DNA from: Allofournierella massiliensis
Lineage (GTDB): Bacteria > Bacillota > Clostridia > Oscillospirales > Ruminococcaceae
Assembly (NCBI RefSeq): GCF_004345265.1
Contig: NZ_SLUM01000024.1
Location: 1-58,499, forward strand
Length of the DNA: 58,499 nucleotides
Direction of reading: 5' to 3'
The position numbers and the translations under genes were made by a program. A model generated the notes under the pieces. It did not search any database. It saw nothing but the letters and a program-made list of their open reading frames with translations, and was not told the origin of the DNA. Numbering within the stretch: position 1 is the first letter of the stretch; each line of letters begins with the position of its first letter. Shown in pieces: positions 8,900 through 17,678 of this stretch.

Positions 8900-9166
8900 A
8901 AACACAACACCTCATCACAGTTCCCGTGCGGCCCGTCCGCAGGCCGCGCACACACTTCAACATGGATATTGTCTGATATTTCCCCACAAAAATCAAGGGG
9001 TTACAAACAAAACGGTGATTCGTATGAATTGCGCTGCCGCTACGGATAAAATTTGTGCAAATATCTCAGGAAAACGGCGCATCTGCTGCATGCAAAAGCA
9101 AGTTTATGCAGTGAGTGCCATCGAACCGGCGCAGCAGCGCCGGGCAAAAAATTTTTTGCTGCCGTC

Positions 9167-9226
9167 TTGTACGGGGCACATGGCGGGTGTATACTGTACA
9201 GGTAAACCGACCGACCGGTCGGTCGG
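9167..9226 (+). promoter_or_regulatory. Promoter with 20-bp perfect palindrome, TetR operator
   Basis: TTGTAC (9167-9172), a 17-bp spacer and TATACT (9190-9195). A perfect 20-bp palindrome at 9207-9226, built of GACC/GGTC repeats, covers the region just downstream of the expected start site. ACCGACCGGTCGGT-type sites are a common TetR/AcrR operator form, and the TetR gene is the last gene of this operon. Confidence 0.85.
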
Positions 9227-9292
9227 ATTTCGGTCGCTGTGTATTTTTACACGGCATCTTCATTTTACACAATTCCCAAGGAGAATGCAGCT

Positions 9293-12200
9293 ATGTCCAA
9301 ATATTGCGTGAAAAAGCCGTTCACCGTGGTGGTGGCGGTGATCATGGTGATTGTGCTGGGCGTGATCAGCTTCACCAGCATGACCACGGATCTTCTGCCC
9401 GCCATGGAACTGCCCTATGTGATGGTGGTTACCAGCTACCCGGGCGCCAGCCCGGAGCGTGTGGAGGCGGCGGTGACTGCGCCGCTGGAGGCGGGGCTGG
9501 GTACTGTGAGCGGTGTGAAAAACGTGACCAGCACTTCCAGCGAGAATGTGAGCATGGTGGCTCTGGAATTTGAGCAGGACACCAATATGGACAGCGCCAT
9601 GGTGGCTCTGTCCACTGCGCTGGATCAGATCAAGGGCGCTTTGCCGGATACGGCGCAGAACCCCATGCTGATGCAGCTTTCGCCGGACATGCTGCCGGTG
9701 ATGATCGCCAGTGTGGACATGGAAGGCATGGACATCTACGATCTTACCGAGTTTGTGGATTCGGACGTGATCCCCGGTTTTGAACGGCTGGATGGTGTGG
9801 CCAGTGTGAGCGGCACCGGTATGGTGGAGCAGACTCTGCAGGTGACCCTGAGCCAGGAAAAGATCGATGAGGTAAACACCCGGGTGCTGGCCAGCGTGGA
9901 CGATAAGCTGGCAGATGCCAAGCAGGAGCTGGATGACGCCCGCAGGAAGGTGGAGGACGGCCGGGCCGAGCTGGAAAGCGGCAAGACTGCGCTGGAGGAC
10001 AAGCAGGCCGAGACCGCCGACCAGCTGGCAGAGGGCAGCGCTCAGCTGGATTCCGCCATCGCCCAGGCGCAGGCTCTGGCCAGCCAGGAGGCGGCGCTTA
10101 CCGCCAGCAAAACTGCGCTGGAGACGGAGAAAAAGGGATACGAGGACGGCGCGAAGCAGATTGCGGACGGCCTTGCCCAGATGGATGCGGGCCTTGCTCA
10201 GATGGACGACGGCATTGCCCGAATCGATGCCGCGGTGGCAGGCATTGACCAGATGCTGGCCATGGGCCTGCCGGAGGATACCGCGCTGAGCGATCTGATG
10301 GCCATGCTGCCCACGCAGGAATTGAAGGACGCGGTGCAGGCGCTGATGGATCAGGGCATGACCACGCTGGCGGATCTGACGGCCGGCAGGGAGCAGATGG
10401 TTGCCCAGAAGGATCAGCTGACCACTCAGCGGGCCGAGCTGGCCGCCCAGCGGGATGCGCTGGCTGCCCAGCAGACCCAGCTGCAGCAGAAGATGGATGA
10501 GCGTCTGCCTCAGATTGAGACCGAGCTGGCCAATCTGGAAACCGAGCTGATGGCGGCCAAAATGATGAAGGAGGCCGCCCAGGAAGGGTTGGAAAAGGCG
10601 CAGGAGGCCTATAAACAGCTGGAAAGCGGCAAACTCAGCGCAGCGGCAGGCTTCGGCAGCGGTCAGGCTCAGCTGGCGGCAGCGGAGCAGTCGCTGACTC
10701 AGGCTGAGGAGCAGATGGAGCAGGCCCAGGAGCAGTTTGAGGATGCCCGCCAGCAGGCCATGGAGCAGGCGGATCTTTCCACTCTGCTCACCAAGGACAT
10801 GGTAAGCAGTCTGGTTATGGCGCAGAACTTCTCCATGCCTGCGGGCTATATTAAGGAAGGGGATGACTCCTATATCCTGCGGGTGGGCGACGCCTTCTCG
10901 GATCAGGAGAGTGTGGAGAACGCCCTGTTGATGCACATCGACGGTGTGGGCGACATTCGCCTGAAGGATGTGGCGGATATTGCCATGACCGACAACAGCG
11001 CCGAGAGCTATGCCCGGGTGAACGGAAACAGTGCAGTGGTGCTGACCATCCAGAAGGGCTCCACCGCCTCCACCAGCGAGGTGTCCAAGGAGGCCAACCG
11101 GGCCATTGAACAGCTGCAGGAGAAATATCCCGGCCTGCGCATCACCCCGCTGATGGATCAGGGCGATTACATTCAGATGACGGTGAGCAGCGTGTTGTCC
11201 AACCTGGCGTGGGGCGGTGTGCTGGCGGTCATCGTGCTGGCCATCTTCCTGAAGGACTTCAAGCCCACACTGGTGGTGGCACTGAGTATTCCCATCAGCC
11301 TGATGTTCGCGGTGGTGCTTATGTATTTCTCCGGCGTCACCCTGAACATGATCTCTCTCAGCGGTCTGGCACTGGGCGTGGGTATGCTGGTGGATAACTC
11401 CATCGTGGTGATCGAAAACATCTATCGCATGCGCAGCGAAGGCACTCCGGCCGCAAAGGCAGCGGTGCGGGGCGCCAGGGAGGTGGCGGGCGCCATCGCG
11501 GCTTCCACCCTTACCACCATCTGCGTGTTCCTGCCCATCGTGTTTACCGAGGGCATTACCCGCCAGCTGTTTACCGATATGGGCCTGACCATCGCCTATT
11601 CGCTGGTGGCCAGCCTGCTGGTGGCCCTTACGCTGGTGCCTGCCCTCAGCAGCACGCTGCTCAAAACCGCCAGCGAAAAGCGCCACCCCTGGTTCGAGAG
11701 CATGGTAAACGGCTATGCCCGTGCGCTGCGGTTCTGTCTGCGTCACAAGGCGCTGCCGCTTGGCCTGGCAGCTGTGCTGCTGGGTGTGGCAGTGTGGCAG
11801 ACCGCCCGCATGGGTATGGAGTTCATGCCCACCATGGGCGGCAATCAGGTAAGCGCCACCCTGACCCTGCCGCAGGGTACCAAACGGCAGGATGCCTGTG
11901 AAATGGCCGATCAGGCCATGGAAACCATGCTTCAGGTTCCCGGTGTGGAGACCGTGGGCGCCATGGACGGAGGCAGCACCGCAAGCATGCTGGGAATGGG
12001 CGGTTCCAGCTCCAGCACGGTGGAGAGCATGAGCTTCTACCTGCTGCTCAGCGAGGAGGCCGCGAAGGACAGCCAGGCTCTGGCGGACCAGATGGCCAGA
12101 GATGTGCAGGAGCAGCTGCCCGGCTGTGAGCTGGCGGTATCCACCTCCAACATGGACATGTCGGTTCTGGGCGGCAGCGGCATGGAGATCGTGATTCAGG

Positions 12201-13297
12201 GCCGTGATCTGGACACCCTGCAGGCCATCAGTCAGGATATGATGGACCTGCTGGGCCAGGTGGAAGGCTTTACCGAAATCAGCAACGGGCAGGAGGACGG
12301 CGCACCTCAGATCCGGGTGACCGTGGACAAGGACAAGGCCATGCAGTACGGCCTGACCGTGGCTCAGATTTACAGTGATCTGTCCGCTGCGCTCACCACC
12401 GAGACCACTTCCACCACCCTCACCGTGGGGCAGGATGACTACGATGTGGTGATTGTGGACGAACGGGATGCCCTGACCAGAGAAAATCTGCTGGATTATC
12501 CCTTCACCGTACAGGTGCAGGGAGAGAACGGCGAGACCGAGGAGGAGACGCACACTCTGGGCGAATTTGCCACGGTGCAGACCGATGCCAGCCTTTCCTC
12601 CATCAGCCGAGACAACCAGCAGCGGTATATGACCGTGACCGCGGCGACCGAAGAGGGCTACAACACCACCCTGCTCAGCCGCCAGGTGGAGCAGCTGCTG
12701 GCGGATTATCAGGCCCCGGAGGGCTATACCATCCAGATCAGCGGTGAGGTGGAGACCATCCAGAACGCCATGGTGGATCTGGTGAAGATGATCGCACTGG
12801 CGCTGGTATTTATCTATCTGATCATGGTGGCCCAGTTCCAGAGCCTGCTCAGCCCCTTCATTGTTATGTTCACCATTCCGCTGGCCTTCACCGGCGGCCT
12901 GCTGGCGCTGTGGATCAGTGGGCAGCAGCTTTCGGTGATCTCGATGCTGGGCTTTTTGATTCTGGCAGGCGTGGTGGTAAACAACGGCATCGTGTTTGTG
13001 GACTACGCCAACCAGCTGCGGCTGGCCGGCATGGAAAAGCGGGACGCACTGGTGCTCACCGGCCGTCGGCGCATTCGTCCCATTCTGATGACGGCCCTCA
13101 CCACCATTCTGGCCATGAGCACCATGGTGTTCTCGCAGGATCTGGGGGCGGAAATGAGCCGCGCCATGGCCATTGTGACCATTGGCGGTCTGGCCTATGC
13201 CACCCTGCTTACTCTGTTTGTGGTTCCGGTGCTGTATGATATGCTGTTCCGCAAGGAGCTGAAAAAGGTAGACCTTGGGGAGGATGACGATGAGTGA
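9293..13297 (+). CDS. RND-superfamily efflux permease with long coiled-coil insertion
   Basis: A protein of 1334 residues. TM1 (about residues 9-28) is followed by a porter region like AcrB-type permeases (ELPYVMVVTSYPGASPERVE). Residues about 203-500 are an Ala/Gln/Glu-rich coiled-coil insertion (repeated LADAKQELDDARRK-type heptads). Then come GVLAVIVLAIFLKDFKPTLVVALSIPISL, GVGMLVDNSIVVIENI and GARE in TM blocks 2-6, and a duplicated half ending with FLILAGVVVNNGIVFVDY. The conserved Asp pair GMLVDNS supports proton-driven export. The coiled coil probably replaces the separate adaptor used by Gram-negatives. The start MSKYC was chosen for the AAGGAGA site. It overlaps tetR by 8 bp. Confidence 0.88.
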   Translation: MSKYCVKKPFTVVVAVIMVIVLGVISFTSMTTDLLPAMELPYVMVVTSYPGASPERVEAAVTAPLEAGLGTVSGVKNVTSTSSENVSMVALEFEQDTNMDSAMVALSTALDQIKGALPDTAQNPMLMQLSPDMLPVMIASVDMEGMDIYDLTEFVDSDVIPGFERLDGVASVSGTGMVEQTLQVTLSQEKIDEVNTRVLASVDDKLADAKQELDDARRKVEDGRAELESGKTALEDKQAETADQLAEGSAQLDSAIAQAQALASQEAALTASKTALETEKKGYEDGAKQIADGLAQMDAGLAQMDDGIARIDAAVAGIDQMLAMGLPEDTALSDLMAMLPTQELKDAVQALMDQGMTTLADLTAGREQMVAQKDQLTTQRAELAAQRDALAAQQTQLQQKMDERLPQIETELANLETELMAAKMMKEAAQEGLEKAQEAYKQLESGKLSAAAGFGSGQAQLAAAEQSLTQAEEQMEQAQEQFEDARQQAMEQADLSTLLTKDMVSSLVMAQNFSMPAGYIKEGDDSYILRVGDAFSDQESVENALLMHIDGVGDIRLKDVADIAMTDNSAESYARVNGNSAVVLTIQKGSTASTSEVSKEANRAIEQLQEKYPGLRITPLMDQGDYIQMTVSSVLSNLAWGGVLAVIVLAIFLKDFKPTLVVALSIPISLMFAVVLMYFSGVTLNMISLSGLALGVGMLVDNSIVVIENIYRMRSEGTPAAKAAVRGAREVAGAIAASTLTTICVFLPIVFTEGITRQLFTDMGLTIAYSLVASLLVALTLVPALSSTLLKTASEKRHPWFESMVNGYARALRFCLRHKALPLGLAAVLLGVAVWQTARMGMEFMPTMGGNQVSATLTLPQGTKRQDACEMADQAMETMLQVPGVETVGAMDGGSTASMLGMGGSSSSTVESMSFYLLLSEEAAKDSQALADQMARDVQEQLPGCELAVSTSNMDMSVLGGSGMEIVIQGRDLDTLQAISQDMMDLLGQVEGFTEISNGQEDGAPQIRVTVDKDKAMQYGLTVAQIYSDLSAALTTETTSTTLTVGQDDYDVVIVDERDALTRENLLDYPFTVQVQGENGETEEETHTLGEFATVQTDASLSSISRDNQQRYMTVTAATEEGYNTTLLSRQVEQLLADYQAPEGYTIQISGEVETIQNAMVDLVKMIALALVFIYLIMVAQFQSLLSPFIVMFTIPLAFTGGLLALWISGQQLSVISMLGFLILAGVVVNNGIVFVDYANQLRLAGMEKRDALVLTGRRRIRPILMTALTTILAMSTMVFSQDLGAEMSRAMAIVTIGGLAYATLLTLFVVPVLYDMLFRKELKKVDLGEDDDE

Positions 13298-13880
13298 ACA
13301 GACGAAGGAAAAGATCTTTCAGGGCGTTTTGAGTCTGGCGCAGCAGGGCGTGCCGCTGTATGAGGTGAAGGTGCAGGCCATCGCCACCGCTGCGGGTCTG
13401 GGCAAGGGAACGCTGTATGAATATTTTTCCTCCAAGGAGGAGATACTGGCAGCGACCATGCTCTGGTGCATGGAGCGGGAGCTGGGTGCGCTTGAGGAGC
13501 AGCTGGATGCGGGAACATCCTTTGAAAGCAAGCTGGAAAACGCACAAACCTTTGTGGTGAAGATGCTGCTGGAACGGGGCAGCAGCTACCGGGTGATTGC
13601 CGCCGCACTCACCGCGCCGCGGGGAAGCAGCGAGCTGCCCCAGCAGGCCCGCCGCCCGCTGGAGCAGTGCAAACAGCGTCTGCTCGGGCTGATTCAGTGC
13701 ATGATCGATACCGGCCGCGGCGAGGGCAGAATCGGGCCCTCCTGCAGCGACGAATACTGTCATTATGTGATGAAGGCAGCGATGCTCAGTGTCTGTGCGG
13801 TCCAGAGCTGCGAGGGAGAAGCGGGTCTGAATCGAAGCGCGGCACATGTGCGGGACATGATCTGCAAGGCGCTGGCCTGA
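13290..13880 (+). CDS. TetR/AcrR-family transcriptional regulator
   Basis: A protein of 196 residues. The N-terminal helix-turn-helix contains VQAIATAAGLGKGTLYEYFSSKEEIL, the TetR signature; the C-terminal ligand domain is Cys-rich (C127, C133 and CSDEYC among others) and poorly conserved. The start at ATG 13290 has GGGGAGG 6 bp upstream and overlaps the RND stop codon, so the two are translationally coupled. It most likely represses its own operon through the palindrome at 9207-9226 and is released by an exported compound. Confidence 0.9.
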   Translation: MSEQTKEKIFQGVLSLAQQGVPLYEVKVQAIATAAGLGKGTLYEYFSSKEEILAATMLWCMERELGALEEQLDAGTSFESKLENAQTFVVKMLLERGSSYRVIAAALTAPRGSSELPQQARRPLEQCKQRLLGLIQCMIDTGRGEGRIGPSCSDEYCHYVMKAAMLSVCAVQSCEGEAGLNRSAAHVRDMICKALA

Positions 13881-13972
13881 CGGCTGTGCAGGACATCGAA
13901 AAACGGACGGATTTTCCGCCTGTTTCCGGCGGTCTTGCGTGTAGCAATTTGAAACAAAGGGCGGCAATACGA

Positions 13973-14002
13973 TTGACAACAGGGGAAGAGAGCTCGTATC
14001 AT
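13973..14002 (+). promoter_or_regulatory. Promoter of the cation antiporter gene
   Basis: TTGACA (13973-13978), an 18-bp spacer and TATCAT (13997-14002), about 75 bp before the start codon. Confidence 0.65.
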
Positions 14003-14076
14003 GATAAGCGGTTCGTGTCGTTTTGGCACAGTTTTGTTCCGTTTTGTGGAGAATTTAAAGTGAAAGAGGAAAGCGT

Positions 14077-15000
14077 ATGTTAGTCAATGTTGTGATCCTG
14101 CTGGTGGGCTTTGCCCTGCTGGTCAAAGGCGCAGATGCCTTTGTGGACGGCTCTTCCGGCATCGCCCGCCTGCTGCGGGTACCCTCGGTGGTGATCGGTC
14201 TGACCATTGTGGCCATGGGCACCAGCCTGCCGGAGGCGTCGGTAAGCATCACTGCCGGTCTGGCCGGCAGCAACGGCCTGAGCCTGGGCAACGTAATCGG
14301 TTCCAACCTGTTCAACCTGCTGGTGGTGGCCGGCGGCTGTGCGCTGATTCTGGCCTTCGGCATTGAGCGGCAGCTGATCGTGCGGGACTTCCCGGTCTGC
14401 GTGGGTGCGTCTGCGCTGCTGGTGCTCTTTTTGCTGGACGGTGTGCTCCAGCGTTGGGAGGGCCTTGTGCTGTTGGCCTGCATGGTGCTGTACATGATCT
14501 GGACCGTGCGTGCAGCCATGAACGAGCGCACCGAAGAGGACGCGGAGGACAAGCCCTCGGTGGCCAAATGTATCCTGTTTGTGGTGGTGGGCATTGTGGC
14601 CATCATCTGGGGCGGTGACCTGGTGGTGGACAGCGCCAGCGCCATTGCAGCGGCTCTGGGCCTGAGCGAGACCCTGATCGGTTTGACCATTGTGGCGGTG
14701 GGCACCAGCCTGCCGGAGCTGGCCACCAGCATCGTGGCCGCCCGCAAGGGCGAAAGCGGCCTGGCCCTGGGCAACGCCATCGGCTCCAGCACCTTCAACA
14801 TCCTGTTCATTCTGGGCGCGTCCAGCGCGCTGACTCCCATTGAAAGCTCTGCCGAAGTATTTTCCGACGCGGTGGTGCTGCTGGTGGTCACCGCGATCAT
14901 GTGCCTGTGGTGCTGGCTGAAGGGCCGGATGAGCCGGCTCATGGGCGGCGTGGGTATTCTGGTTTATGTGGGCTACATTGTCTATGTGGTTCTGCGCTGA
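14077..15000 (+). CDS. Calcium/sodium antiporter, CaCA family (YrbG-like)
   Basis: A protein of 307 residues, almost wholly hydrophobic, with about ten membrane spans in two inverted repeats. Each half has the alpha-repeat signature: GLTIVAMGTSLPEASVSI with LGNVIGSNLFNL, and GLTIVAVGTSLPELATSI with LGNAIGSSTFNI. The acidic residues in the GTSLPE motifs bind the exchanged cation. It probably exports Ca2+ in exchange for Na+ or H+. Monocistronic between its own promoter and the terminator at 15023. Confidence 0.93.
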   Translation: MLVNVVILLVGFALLVKGADAFVDGSSGIARLLRVPSVVIGLTIVAMGTSLPEASVSITAGLAGSNGLSLGNVIGSNLFNLLVVAGGCALILAFGIERQLIVRDFPVCVGASALLVLFLLDGVLQRWEGLVLLACMVLYMIWTVRAAMNERTEEDAEDKPSVAKCILFVVVGIVAIIWGGDLVVDSASAIAAALGLSETLIGLTIVAVGTSLPELATSIVAARKGESGLALGNAIGSSTFNILFILGASSALTPIESSAEVFSDAVVLLVVTAIMCLWCWLKGRMSRLMGGVGILVYVGYIVYVVLR

Positions 15001-15022
15001 GAAAGGATAAAATCAGACGAAA

Positions 15023-15063
15023 AGGCACGGCGGGCCGAAGCAGGGCTGCCGTGTCTTTTTTGT
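15023..15063 (+). terminator. Terminator of the antiporter gene
   Basis: A 9-bp stem (15023-15031 with 15048-15056, one mismatch), followed by a run of T. Confidence 0.8.
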
Positions 15064-15101
15064 TTCCGGCGGGCCGTGAAACGGGGCAATGCCGGGTACA
15101 C

Positions 15102-15131
15102 TTGCCAAATCCGGGGGGATTCCATTATAAT
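15102..15131 (+). promoter_or_regulatory. Promoter of the two-component operon
   Basis: TTGCCA (15102-15107), an 18-bp spacer and TATAAT (15126-15131), 70 bp before the response-regulator start. Confidence 0.65.
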
Positions 15132-15200
15132 AAGCAATAAAATAACAAGTGCAGAACCCAATATACTTGCGGAAATCAAAATGGAAAGGACGGCACAAGG

Positions 15201-15914
15201 ATGATGATCAGCGTTGCGATCGTGGAGGATGAGGCGGCCTATGCAGAGCAGCTGCGGGAGTTTCTGGTGCGCTATTCCCAGGAGAGCGGGCACGAATTTG
15301 AAATCAGCATCTTTTCCGATGGGGATGAGATCGTGGAAGGCTACAAGGCCCAGTACGATCTGATTCTTCTGGATGTGGAAATGAAATTTATGGACGGCAT
15401 GACCGCCGCCGAGGAGATTCGCCGGGTGGATCCGGAGGTGGTGATCATCTTCATCACCAACATGGCGCAGTATGCCATTCGGGGCTACGCGGTGGATGCC
15501 ATGGACTATGTGCTCAAGCCGGTGAGCTATTTTGCCTTTTCCCAGCGTTTGAGCCGGGCCATCCAGCGGATGAAAAAACGGGCCCGTCGTTATATGACCA
15601 TCTCTATCAAGGGCGGCGCCCAGAAGCTGGACATTGACAAAATCTATTATGTGGAGAGCCAGGGTCACAACCTGATCTTCCACACCGAGCAGGGTGACCA
15701 TGTGACCAGCGGTACCATGAAGGATGTGGAGGAAAAGCTGGAATCGCTGAACTTCTTCCGCTGCAACAAGGGCTACCTTGTGAATCTGGAGCATGTGGAC
15801 GGCGTACAGGGCGGCTGTGCCATTGTGGGCGGCAAGGAGCTGCTGATCAGCCGCGGCCGAAAAAATGATTTCATGGAAGCACTGGCCAATTATGTGGGCG
15901 AGGTGATCAAGTGA
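15201..15914 (+). CDS. LytTR-family response regulator (AgrA-like)
   Basis: A protein of 237 residues. The receiver domain (1-120) has acidic Glu9-Asp10-Glu11, phospho-acceptor Asp58 (LILLDVEMK) and the switch KPVSYFAF. The LytTR DNA-binding domain (about 135-235) includes IYYVESQGHNLIFHT and NFFRCNKGYLVNLEHV. Directly followed by a GHKL sensor kinase (4-bp overlap), so it is the output half of a quorum/peptide-type two-component pair. The regulon is unknown; no target repeats were found nearby. Confidence 0.92.
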   Translation: MMISVAIVEDEAAYAEQLREFLVRYSQESGHEFEISIFSDGDEIVEGYKAQYDLILLDVEMKFMDGMTAAEEIRRVDPEVVIIFITNMAQYAIRGYAVDAMDYVLKPVSYFAFSQRLSRAIQRMKKRARRYMTISIKGGAQKLDIDKIYYVESQGHNLIFHTEQGDHVTSGTMKDVEEKLESLNFFRCNKGYLVNLEHVDGVQGGCAIVGGKELLISRGRKNDFMEALANYVGEVIK

Positions 15915-17254
15915 ACATGCCGTTTCCCGACATACCCCGCCTTTATACCGCCATTGCCGAATGGCTGGCCTGTATGGTCTATATTGCCCAGCTGCCCCTG
16001 CGCATCCGGGGCTGGAAGCTGGCGGGGGTAAGCGTAGGCATGCTGGTGGTTCAGTGTGTGTTCCTTTTGGTCACCGGTGATGCGCCGCTGTTTTTGTGGA
16101 TTCCCTGTATGATTGCGGCAATCGGTTTGATGCTGGTATTGTTCTGCGTCTGCTGCAACCTGCCGGTGCTGGATGCCTGTTATCACTGTATGCGTGCGTT
16201 TCTGCTGGCGGAATTTGCTGCGGCGCTGGAGTGGCAGCTGTATTTTTATACCCTGTTCCGGCTGGGCTGGTACAGCAAGCTCTGGGATGTGCTGTGCCTG
16301 ATTGTGATCTACTCTGCGGTGTTCAGTTTTATTTATCTGCTGGAGTATCGCCGCAGGGATTCCAACCGATATTTTAAAGTTACGCTGCGGGAGACAGGCA
16401 GCGCGGTTGCGATTGGTCTTGCTGTTTTCCTTATGAGCAATCTGAGCTATGCGTACAGCAACACGCCCTTCAGTAGCGGGTTTGTGACCGATATCTTCAA
16501 TACCCGCACACTGGTGGATCTGGGTGGTCTGGCCATTTTGTATGCCTATCATGTGCAGCGGGGCGAGCTTCACATGCGCTACGAGCTGGATTCCATCCAG
16601 AACGTGCTGCAGAATCAGTATGCCCAGTACCGCCAGTTCCGCGAGAGCATCGATGTGATCAACCGCAAGTATCACGATCTGAAGCATCAGATTGCGGCGC
16701 TGCGAGCCGAGAGCGATCCGGATCGTCGGGCCGCCTGGCTGGATGAGATGGAAGAGGACATTAAAACCTACGAAGCGCAGAACAAAACCGGAAACCCGGT
16801 GCTGGACACCGTGCTCACCAGCAAAAGCCTTTACTGCCAGAAGCACGGCATCACCCTCACCTGTGTGGCGGACGGTACCCGCCTGGGCTTTATGAGCGTG
16901 ATGGACATCTGTACCATCTTCGGCAATGCGCTGGACAATGCCATCGAGTGTGAGCTGCGCATCGCCGACAAATCCAAGCGGCTGATTCATGTGACGGTGG
17001 CGGTGCAGAAGGGCTTTTTGCTTCTGCGGTTCGAAAATTACTATGAGGGAACGCTGGAGTTTGAGGGTGGCCTGCCCGTAACCACCAAAAAGGACAAGGC
17101 ATACCATGGCTTCGGCATCAAGAGCATCCGTTATACCGCGGCGAAATACGGCGGCAGTGTAACGGTGAAAGCAAAAGACAACTGGTTCGAGATGAAGGTG
17201 CTGTTTCCGCTGCCCAAAAACGGAGCGGAGGACACCGAACAAACCAGTCAATAA
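15911..17254 (+). CDS. Sensor histidine kinase, GHKL type (AgrC-like)
   Basis: A protein of 447 residues from a GTG start overlapping the regulator stop. Residues 1 to about 215 form about six or seven membrane spans. A coiled linker (RGELHMRYELDSIQNVLQNQY) and the phospho-acceptor box NRKYHDLKHQIAALR follow. The C-terminal GHKL ATPase domain carries the N-box GNALDNAIECEL and the glycine lid HGFGIKSIR. This is the AgrC/ComD design that senses peptides or membrane signals. No AgrD/AgrB-like genes are in the window, so the signal is unknown. Confidence 0.9.
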   Translation: MNMPFPDIPRLYTAIAEWLACMVYIAQLPLRIRGWKLAGVSVGMLVVQCVFLLVTGDAPLFLWIPCMIAAIGLMLVLFCVCCNLPVLDACYHCMRAFLLAEFAAALEWQLYFYTLFRLGWYSKLWDVLCLIVIYSAVFSFIYLLEYRRRDSNRYFKVTLRETGSAVAIGLAVFLMSNLSYAYSNTPFSSGFVTDIFNTRTLVDLGGLAILYAYHVQRGELHMRYELDSIQNVLQNQYAQYRQFRESIDVINRKYHDLKHQIAALRAESDPDRRAAWLDEMEEDIKTYEAQNKTGNPVLDTVLTSKSLYCQKHGITLTCVADGTRLGFMSVMDICTIFGNALDNAIECELRIADKSKRLIHVTVAVQKGFLLLRFENYYEGTLEFEGGLPVTTKKDKAYHGFGIKSIRYTAAKYGGSVTVKAKDNWFEMKVLFPLPKNGAEDTEQTSQ

Positions 17255-17263
17255 TGACAGGAA

Positions 17264-17310
17264 AGCCCGCGCATTTTTCACAGTTCAGTGGAAATGCGCG
17301 GGCTGTTTTT
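17264..17310 (+). terminator. Strong terminator of the two-component operon
   Basis: A perfect 13-bp stem (17264-17276 with 17292-17304), followed by GTTTTT. Confidence 0.92.
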
Positions 17311-17678
17311 GTGGGAAGCAACAAAAAATGAAATGATTTTGTAACTTGCCAAGAGCTCTTGGTGAATCTGCTGAAAATTCGCGGGAATGTTTTGTGCGGA
17401 ATGAATAAATTGAATTTCCATTCATGCGCAAAAGATGCGATTTGTGAAGATGCTATGAAATATGAAATAAAAATGTGTTAAAATGCAGGCAGAAAAACGG
17501 GGGAGACCGGAAACAAGGTCTGTCTTGTAAAACATCTGGCGGTGCGGCGGGCCGCTGCGGGGCAGATAGGGAATGTTCCGTAACCGGCGCATCGGAAAGG
17601 AAGGTGGCTGCGCGCACAGTGAAAAGCCTCTTGCGGAGGCGAGTACGCAAGCATTTACATTTTTAAGGAGGAAACGAA
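17311..17678 (+). promoter_or_regulatory. Regulatory region and structured leader of the GH3 locus
   Basis: This 368-bp stretch has no gene. It holds a perfect 14-bp palindrome CCAAGAGCTCTTGG (17349-17362), a second inverted repeat with ATGAAT/ATTCAT arms (17401-17425), and a -10-like TAAAAT (17479-17484) with only a weak -35 (TGAAAT, 17456-17461). A GC-rich leader of about 185 nt able to fold follows. The AAGGAGG site lies just before the GH3 start. The weak -35 plus palindromes suggest control by a sugar-responsive factor, which is inference. Confidence 0.6.

Noticed and set aside
8903-8905. GTG start for the Rrf2 regulator
   Set aside because: Only 4 bp from the GAGG ribosome site, while the ATG at 8899 has better spacing and matches the usual M-(M)ISTKGRYALR start.
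9260-12553. A 1097-codon minus-strand open frame opposite the RND gene
   Set aside because: Same antisense artefact; His/Gln/Leu-rich translation mirrors the coiled-coil codons of the RND gene.
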